From positions 1 through 39,779 of IMG/VR virus record IMGVR_UViG_3300032342_000022: 39,779 nucleotides of DNA; one strand, given 5' to 3'. Of the stretch, positions 36,701 to 39,779 are shown in pieces; positions within the stretch are counted from its first letter, which is position 1; every line of letters starts with the position of its first letter. The notes under the pieces were generated by a model. The model did no database searches, was not told the DNA's origin, and was given only the letters and a program-made list of their open reading frames with translations. Source of the stretch: a virus. Both the position numbers and the translations under genes were made by a program.

Positions 36701-38688
36701 ACATCGGGGATAGCGCGACGCCGTCGGTCACTCTCGATATGCAGCCGTCGAACACGCGCCCATCCGTCACTACCTCGTCTGGGGTCTTGGTGCAGGCGGG
36801 CGGCGTCACAGCACCGTGGTTCTCAGGGGACGGCTCGTACCTCACAGGCATCGTCAGCGGTGGGGAGACGAACACCTACACCTCTACCAAGACCTTCATA
36901 AGCACGGTGTCTGCTGGTGGGTTGATGATCGGAACTACGGCGAGTCCGTTGCTCTTAGCCGACAATCAACCATATGACATCATTGCCGTCGGCCCATCGG
37001 GGGTTCGTGGCGGGCGCATGAGGCTCTACAGCTACGGGTCAGGGGCAACCGCTAATGGGGTCTTTAATTTCTTGACCGGGCGAGGGACCAATGACTCGCC
37101 GCTGGCCCTTGCGAGCGGAGACAACCTTGGAACGATTGGATGGGGTGGCTATGCGGGGCCTTCTTCGACCTACACTGCGGCTGTGATGAACAGCATCGTT
37201 TCCGGTGCTTGCACCGTGGGTGCGGGTTGCCCGTCTAGGTTGCAGATAAGCATAAGCACTGGAGGAGTCAATCCGACCCTGACTGCTCTAGTCATCAGCT
37301 CCGAGGCCGTCGTGCAGATGTCCTCCTCGGCGTGGGTCAGGGGACAGGACGTCAACGGCTACAGCCTCCATGTGTCATCGGGCATCAAGGCGCAGTACAT
37401 CGACCTCCCCGGCGGGCGCGTGGACGGTCCCGGGGGTGGGGGCGGAGAGACGAACACCTACGCCTCCCCCAAGTTCCTCACCGCGACAGGGGACACCGAC
37501 TATAGCCTGCAGACATCCTCGGGGATCTCGGTACTCGCGGGAGGCGTGACCGCCATGTGGCTTTCAGCCTCCAGCGGAATCTTCACCGGCACCGGCGACG
37601 AAAGCATGAGCATCGTGGCATCTTCCGGTATATCGGTCCTCGCGGGGGGCGTGACCGCGCCGTGGTTCTCCGGCGATGCTTCTGCTTTGACAGGAACAGG
37701 TGGGTTCGGGGCATGTAAAGACATATCCGTATCTCGCCATAATATAGTTTGTAGTCAGGTCGCCGGCAATGATGCCTCTCCTAGTTATTCTGTAGTCAGC
37801 GGTGGCGCGAATAATAATGCGAGTGCCAGCTTCATAACCATTGCAGGCGGCTCTGCTAACAATTCAGGGGCCTCACCGAGCAGCGACTACTCATTTATCG
37901 GAGGTGGAAGCTCTAACAGCGTAGCGGGAATATTCTCTACCGTGCCGGGGGGCTCGTCGAACACGGCCTCGGGGAATTGGAGCTTTGCACAGGGTCGCAG
38001 GGCCAAGGCAGTGCATACGGGAACCTTCGTCATCGACGACTCTCAGGACGCCGACTTCTCATCTACCGTGAACGACCAGTTCTCAGCCCGCTATCAGGGA
38101 GGGGTCTACTTCGAGGCCCCATACTCTACCTTTACTGGTCGAATAACTGCGAGTGGCGGCGTCGTGACGACCACGGTGACCGCGAGCGGGAAGGGTCAGT
38201 TCTCCGTTGGAGTGAGCTCGTTCGGGGTAGGCGGGAAAATCTACTACAGAGACTACGCCACCGCAGTCACCACCACGACGACCGGCACCGCCGAGGTGAC
38301 CTTCGCCACGGCGACCATCCCCGGCGGCACCCTGGTGAACGTGGGCGACTGCCTGACTTTCCGGTGCGTGGCTTATGGCGTGCGGGCTGTGTCGAAGACC
38401 CTGTACGTCACGCTCGGAGGCAGCCTGGGCACGCGGATCGAGGTCCAGTCGAACAGCAACAACGGAACAGTCATGGGCACCAGTCCGACGATCTGCAAAT
38501 CCGACGGGGGAGTCGGCTGGCACCTGATCGGCAGGGAGCAGGGAGCGTCCACATCCGGAGTGTTGTCGCAGGCGGTGTCGTTCGACGAGACAGCAAGCAT
38601 AGACGCGACCTGTGGCTGCTCGGTGGCGACCGGGGCGCAGGGCGACTGCAGCTTCTCCTACTTCAAGGTCACGTACGAGCCGCGCTGA
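33742..38688 (+). CDS. Giant repeat tail fibre / adhesin-like protein with signal peptide (1648 aa)
   Basis: The ATG at 33742 follows GGGAGGGA; GTG 33721 in frame is less likely because it would spoil the signal peptide MQTIILAVMLLGRMAAAA. After a Gly/Thr-rich stem (residues 20-370; units such as SAGSLPTNVAVSQASIASLP and GVTPGTYGSATTSARIIVGA) come eight SSGI-x-V-x-AGGVTAPW-type units, two 90-residue paired domains (35968-36237 and 36505-36774), two YadA-head-like Gly/Asn-rich segments (35281-35700 and 37738-38010) and a Cys-containing jelly-roll-type C-terminus (VNVGDCLTFRCVAYGVRAVS). It is most likely a long trimeric fibre or adhesin. The style resembles exported repeat proteins of some uncultured bacterial phyla. 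A signal peptide on a phage fibre is odd: it may be exported and assembled at the surface, or recently taken from a host gene. Confidence 0.75.
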   Translation: MQTIILAVMLLGRMAAAAPIPPQPGSTGINNSASAQDARFNVGTGTVRGLFTADRITVRDLTATGFTFSGDGSAITNLNASQLLTGAVPAARLVGAFSGITGVGTLVSGVWRGTAVGTQWGGTGQNWSATPSGSIPVFIGTGIMGLLAPGPTSQLLQSTGSGFAWTGAPAITGANITGLLPANLSAGSLPTNVAVSQASIASLPGSKVTGNIAGLASNLSQPLPIGNIAYGILPYSVVATSITGTGVTPGIYGGAAFVPQLTVRSDGRMSAATQVALSINAPNIGPGTLPVGVDVPQANLVAGALPAGITVPQANIVPGTLPTNVVASSIAQTGVTPGTYGSATTSARIIVGADGRLSSASEFSIPGVSTRTAFYDRDNGWSVTQTAKSPWTFQASGPTRYSLGTSSGISVAAGGVTAPWFSGAHYGDGSRLTNLPSTEGSTYASPKFLTATGNTSYSLQASSGVSVLAGGVTAPWLSGDHYGDGSRLSNLPIPPAGPCGAGTGANTVLCQGSLNAANGDFDTISGGLANLTNGGGSFVGGGNNNQTQLQYAVAVGGLNNSVNSAYGTVGGGRNNLINGVNDTISGGNGNTTNGGPSGGGATVGGGATNLATGEYSTVPGGKSNTASGEASVALGYGATASHTRSMVYSQAATSSNRSRQVKFEAQGGFDVVSPALTVTGGAQLGYGLAATTASLTGTGSALYSLQTSSGVNVAAGGVTAPWLSGTHYGDGSKLSGISIAVPDPLPIIQLDAKPLQEGITIATNTLISGGFYVYNTAGGTLYYNKDFTGDLQGYSDGILEYKSATSMVIGPKATPKVTLNITPSDTVPAILTSSGISVSAGGVTAPWLSGTHYGDGSKLDNLPGETNTYASPKFLTATGNANYSLQTTSGISVLGGGVTAPWISGTHYGDGSNLSGISGVTDPLPIIEISAKPNEEGVIISTNITAQGDFLLTNPAGGKLYITKDWPGQLLTNDTGKVEWKFISKFYIGDSATPSVTLDMQPSNTRPSVTTSSGVLVQAGGVTAPWFSGDGSYLTGIVSGGETNTYTSTKTFISTVSAGGLMIGTTASPLLLADNQPYDIIAVGPSGVRGGRMRLYSYGSGATANGVFNFLTGRGTNDSPLALASGDNLGTIGWGGYAGPSSTYTAAVMNSIVSGACTVGAGCPSRLQISISTGGVNPTLTALVISSEAVVQMSSSAWVRGQDVNGYSLHVSSGIKAQYIDLPGGRVDGPGGGGGETNTYASPKFLTATGDTDYSLQTSSGISVLAGGVTAMWLSASSGIFTGTGDESMSIVASSGISVLAGGVTAPWFSGDASALTGTGGFGACKDISVSRHNIVCSQVAGNDASPSYSVVSGGANNNASASFITIAGGSANNSGASPSSDYSFIGGGSSNSVAGIFSTVPGGSSNTASGNWSFAQGRRAKAVHTGTFVIDDSQDADFSSTVNDQFSARYQGGVYFEAPYSTFTGRITASGGVVTTTVTASGKGQFSVGVSSFGVGGKIYYRDYATAVTTTTTGTAEVTFATATIPGGTLVNVGDCLTFRCVAYGVRAVSKTLYVTLGGSLGTRIEVQSNSNNGTVMGTSPTICKSDGGVGWHLIGREQGASTSGVLSQAVSFDETASIDATCGCSVATGAQGDCSFSYFKVTYEPR
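34936..37700 (+). repeat. Eight diverged SSGI..GGVTAPW fibre repeats
   Basis: Units of about 28-55 residues read SSGISVAAGGVTAPWFSG-x-HYGDGS-x-L-x-NLP, often followed by TYASPKFLTATGN and YSLQ. They occur near 34940, 35110, 35848, 36238, 36390, 36778, 37500 and 37620. The last three are shortened (SGDGSYLTGI, AMWLSASS and SGDASALTGTG). Several conserve near-identical DNA, so recombination between copies and changes in fibre length are expected. The units probably form a repeating beta-structured shaft. Confidence 0.85.
35968..36774 (+). repeat. Paired 270-base domain duplication in the fibre gene
   Basis: Two blocks of exactly 90 codons, 35968-36237 and 36505-36774, encode related domains that both start DPLPII and end in a V-T-L-[ND]-[IM]-x-PS segment. 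They share AKP-x-x-EG-[IV], a PAGG/TAGG strand turn and KD-[FW]-x-G-x-L. The DNA is diverged, so it is an older duplication than the shaft repeats between them. No family is recognised; an Ig-like or beta-sandwich insert in the fibre shaft is a guess. Confidence 0.75.
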
Positions 38689-38718
38689 GTATCCCAGGAC
38701 GATAGTCACGGAGGAACG

Positions 38719-39306
38719 ATGAGGTACCCGATCGAGACGACGAACCAGCCGGGGATGACGATATACGCCATCATCCACCATCCGGACGGCAGGGTGTGGA
38801 ACGACTCCGACGAGGCCTGGGAGGCGTTCAACGTGGGGAACTGGTCCCTGTACGCCATCCCGCTGGCCGAGCAGGGCGCGTCCGGCTACTACCGGGCCGA
38901 CTACCCGGCGGCGGTCGCCGGCGTGCTGACGACCGAGGCGCTCTACCTCCAGGCCAGCACGGCCCCCAACGTGGGGGATATCCCGTCCATCGGGCTGGGG
39001 CAGAGCCAGGGCTCCGCCATCGCCGCAGTCAACGACGACACGGTCGCGGCCGACAACCTGAAGAAGAACCTGAAGTCGATGGCTCCCGGCAAGGCCGTCG
39101 CCGGGACGCTGACCGTCACGCAGATGACCACCGACCTCAGCGACACCGCCGACGGGGTCTACATCGGCAGGCTGGTCGTCTGGACCACCGGGGCGCTGAT
39201 CCGCCGGACGGCGTACGTCACCGCTTATGCCGGCTCGACGCGCAAGCTGACCTTCGGCGCGGTCTCGGTCGCCCCGGCGGCCGACGACGAGTTCCTCATC
39301 ATATGA
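38719..39306 (+). CDS. Hypothetical fibre-associated structural protein (195 aa)
   Basis: ACGGAGGAACG precedes the ATG. The protein opens with IETTNQPGMTIYAIIHHPDG then VWNDSDEAWEAFNVGNWSLY and GYYRADYPA, a beta-sandwich type found beside BppU-like genes in several phages. The C-terminal part (VYIGRLVVWTTGALIRRTAY, then VTAYAGSTRKLTFG) is a second beta domain. The helix between them (AAVNDDTVAADNLKKNLKSM) may act as trimer stalk. Its stop overlaps the next ATG at 39303. Confidence 0.65.
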   Translation: MRYPIETTNQPGMTIYAIIHHPDGRVWNDSDEAWEAFNVGNWSLYAIPLAEQGASGYYRADYPAAVAGVLTTEALYLQASTAPNVGDIPSIGLGQSQGSAIAAVNDDTVAADNLKKNLKSMAPGKAVAGTLTVTQMTTDLSDTADGVYIGRLVVWTTGALIRRTAYVTAYAGSTRKLTFGAVSVAPAADDEFLII

Positions 39307-39779
39307 TCCAGTCAACGGTGCCGGTCGGAGGGGGCGTCGGCAGGGCGCACCGCCAGTCGCCGTGGCCGATCTGCAAAGTCGAGTACGTCCTCGCGATGGC
39401 CCAGTCGGTCGTCGGCGAGGTGCCGTTCACGGACGAGTGCTCGCCGGAAGACCAGGAGTGGTACATGTCAACAGAATATCAGGGGCTGCAGACCTTTCAG
39501 AAGGGCGACGTCGGCCTGGCCATCGTCGTCATGGTGGTCGACACGGGCGGGAACCCCATCGACCTGCGCGGGGCCTCGGCCAAGGTCATCCGGGTCGGGT
39601 TCCCTAGCGGGATCTCCAAGGACTTCGCCGCGTCGTTCGCCACCGACGGGAGCGACGGCGCGATAACCTACGTCACGGCTGCCGTCGGAGACCTGGACCA
39701 GGCCGGCGACTACACCCTCCAGGGAATCGTGACGCTGAACGGCTCGACCAAGTCGACGCTGGTCCCCTCGCTCATCGGC
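39303..39779 (+). CDS. BppU-like (upper baseplate / fibre N-terminal) protein, 3' truncated by window edge
   Basis: The frame runs off the window, with 159 codons seen. ATG 39303 overlaps the previous stop. An in-frame ATG at 39465 has AGGAG at an ideal distance and begins directly at the recognisable domain (MSTEYQGLQTFQKGDVG), so it may be the real start; the 54 residues before it are unremarkable. The domain FQKGDVGLAIVVMVVDTGGN then DLRGASAKVIRVGFPSG and GAITYVTAAVGDLDQAGDYT has the BppU N-terminal Ig-like pattern: G-x-x-x-x-x-x-V-x-D-x-x-G-x-P-x-DL-x-GA ... LD-x-AG-x-Y. It probably joins fibres or receptor-binding heads to the baseplate. Confidence 0.7.
   Translation, partial: MIQSTVPVGGGVGRAHRQSPWPICKVEYVLAMAQSVVGEVPFTDECSPEDQEWYMSTEYQGLQTFQKGDVGLAIVVMVVDTGGNPIDLRGASAKVIRVGFPSGISKDFAASFATDGSDGAITYVTAAVGDLDQAGDYTLQGIVTLNGSTKSTLVPSLIG

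Noticed and set aside
33742-38688. CRISPR array or satellite-like DNA in the repeat-rich fibre gene.
   Set aside because: Repeats are in frame, diverged, of unequal spacing and encode clear protein units.
1-39779. tRNA or other structural RNA genes, insertion sequences, integrase or attachment sites.
   Set aside because: I found no cloverleaf-like sequence, transposase motif or terminal inverted repeats; coding genes fill nearly all of the window.

Overview
The window is a contiguous piece of a tailed-phage (or prophage) genome with a contractile, myovirus-type tail. All genes are on the + strand and tightly packed: most junctions are ATGA/GTGA overlaps, and no gap reaches 300 bases. It opens inside the large terminase gene and ends inside a BppU-like gene. 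Base composition is GC-rich, Shine-Dalgarno sites are strong, and TAA, TAG and TGA all serve as stops. The host is bacterial; its phylum cannot be fixed from the sequence. The repeats of the giant fibre remind me of exported repeat proteins of poorly cultured phyla such as Elusimicrobiota, but that is only an impression.

Layout. 1-12199 is the packaging and head-entry region: terminase C-terminus, a 1786-aa zinc-module polyprotein, DUF1073-type portal, two small genes, a Mu F-like minor head protein, a small SH3/zinc protein, four structural-type proteins (two with signal peptides) and a small holin-like membrane protein. 12196-20234 is the head assembly region: a second, 1545-aa zinc-module polyprotein that starts with an inorganic-pyrophosphatase-like domain, a DUF2213-type prohead protease fused to a scaffold, a decoration-type protein and a DUF2184-type major capsid protein followed by a strong hairpin. 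20315-24930 holds the connector, tail completion, tail terminator, sheath (DUF3383), tube (DUF3277) and tail chaperone genes. 24931-31030 holds a short tape measure and the baseplate (Dit-like, plug, hub, Gp138-like spike, gp25-like wedge, J-like wedge, DUF2612). 31041-39779 holds the fibre region, with a 1648-aa repeat fibre carrying a signal peptide.

The exceptional part is the pair of giant polyproteins. Both are strings of small domains (several kinds of Cys/His zinc modules, SH3-like modules, a ferritin-like half-domain, a pyrophosphatase-like domain, small unknown modules). Nearly every domain is preceded by Asn-Ser or Asn-Ala, about thirty such sites in each protein. The same Asn-Ser/Ala junctions occur in the scaffold part of the protease, and x-L-L-N-S lies at residues 5-11 of the second polyprotein, the protease and the capsid protein. 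I propose that the DUF2213-type protease cuts after Asn, before a small residue, and that the polyproteins are packaged in the prohead and diced into dozens of small metal-binding proteins, perhaps delivered with the DNA. A [SR]-[RQK]-Y-G-[SG] motif near the C-end of both polyproteins, the protease/scaffold and the small SH3/zinc protein could be a shared capsid-targeting signal. The domain assignments rest on visible motifs; the cleavage and packaging model is inference.
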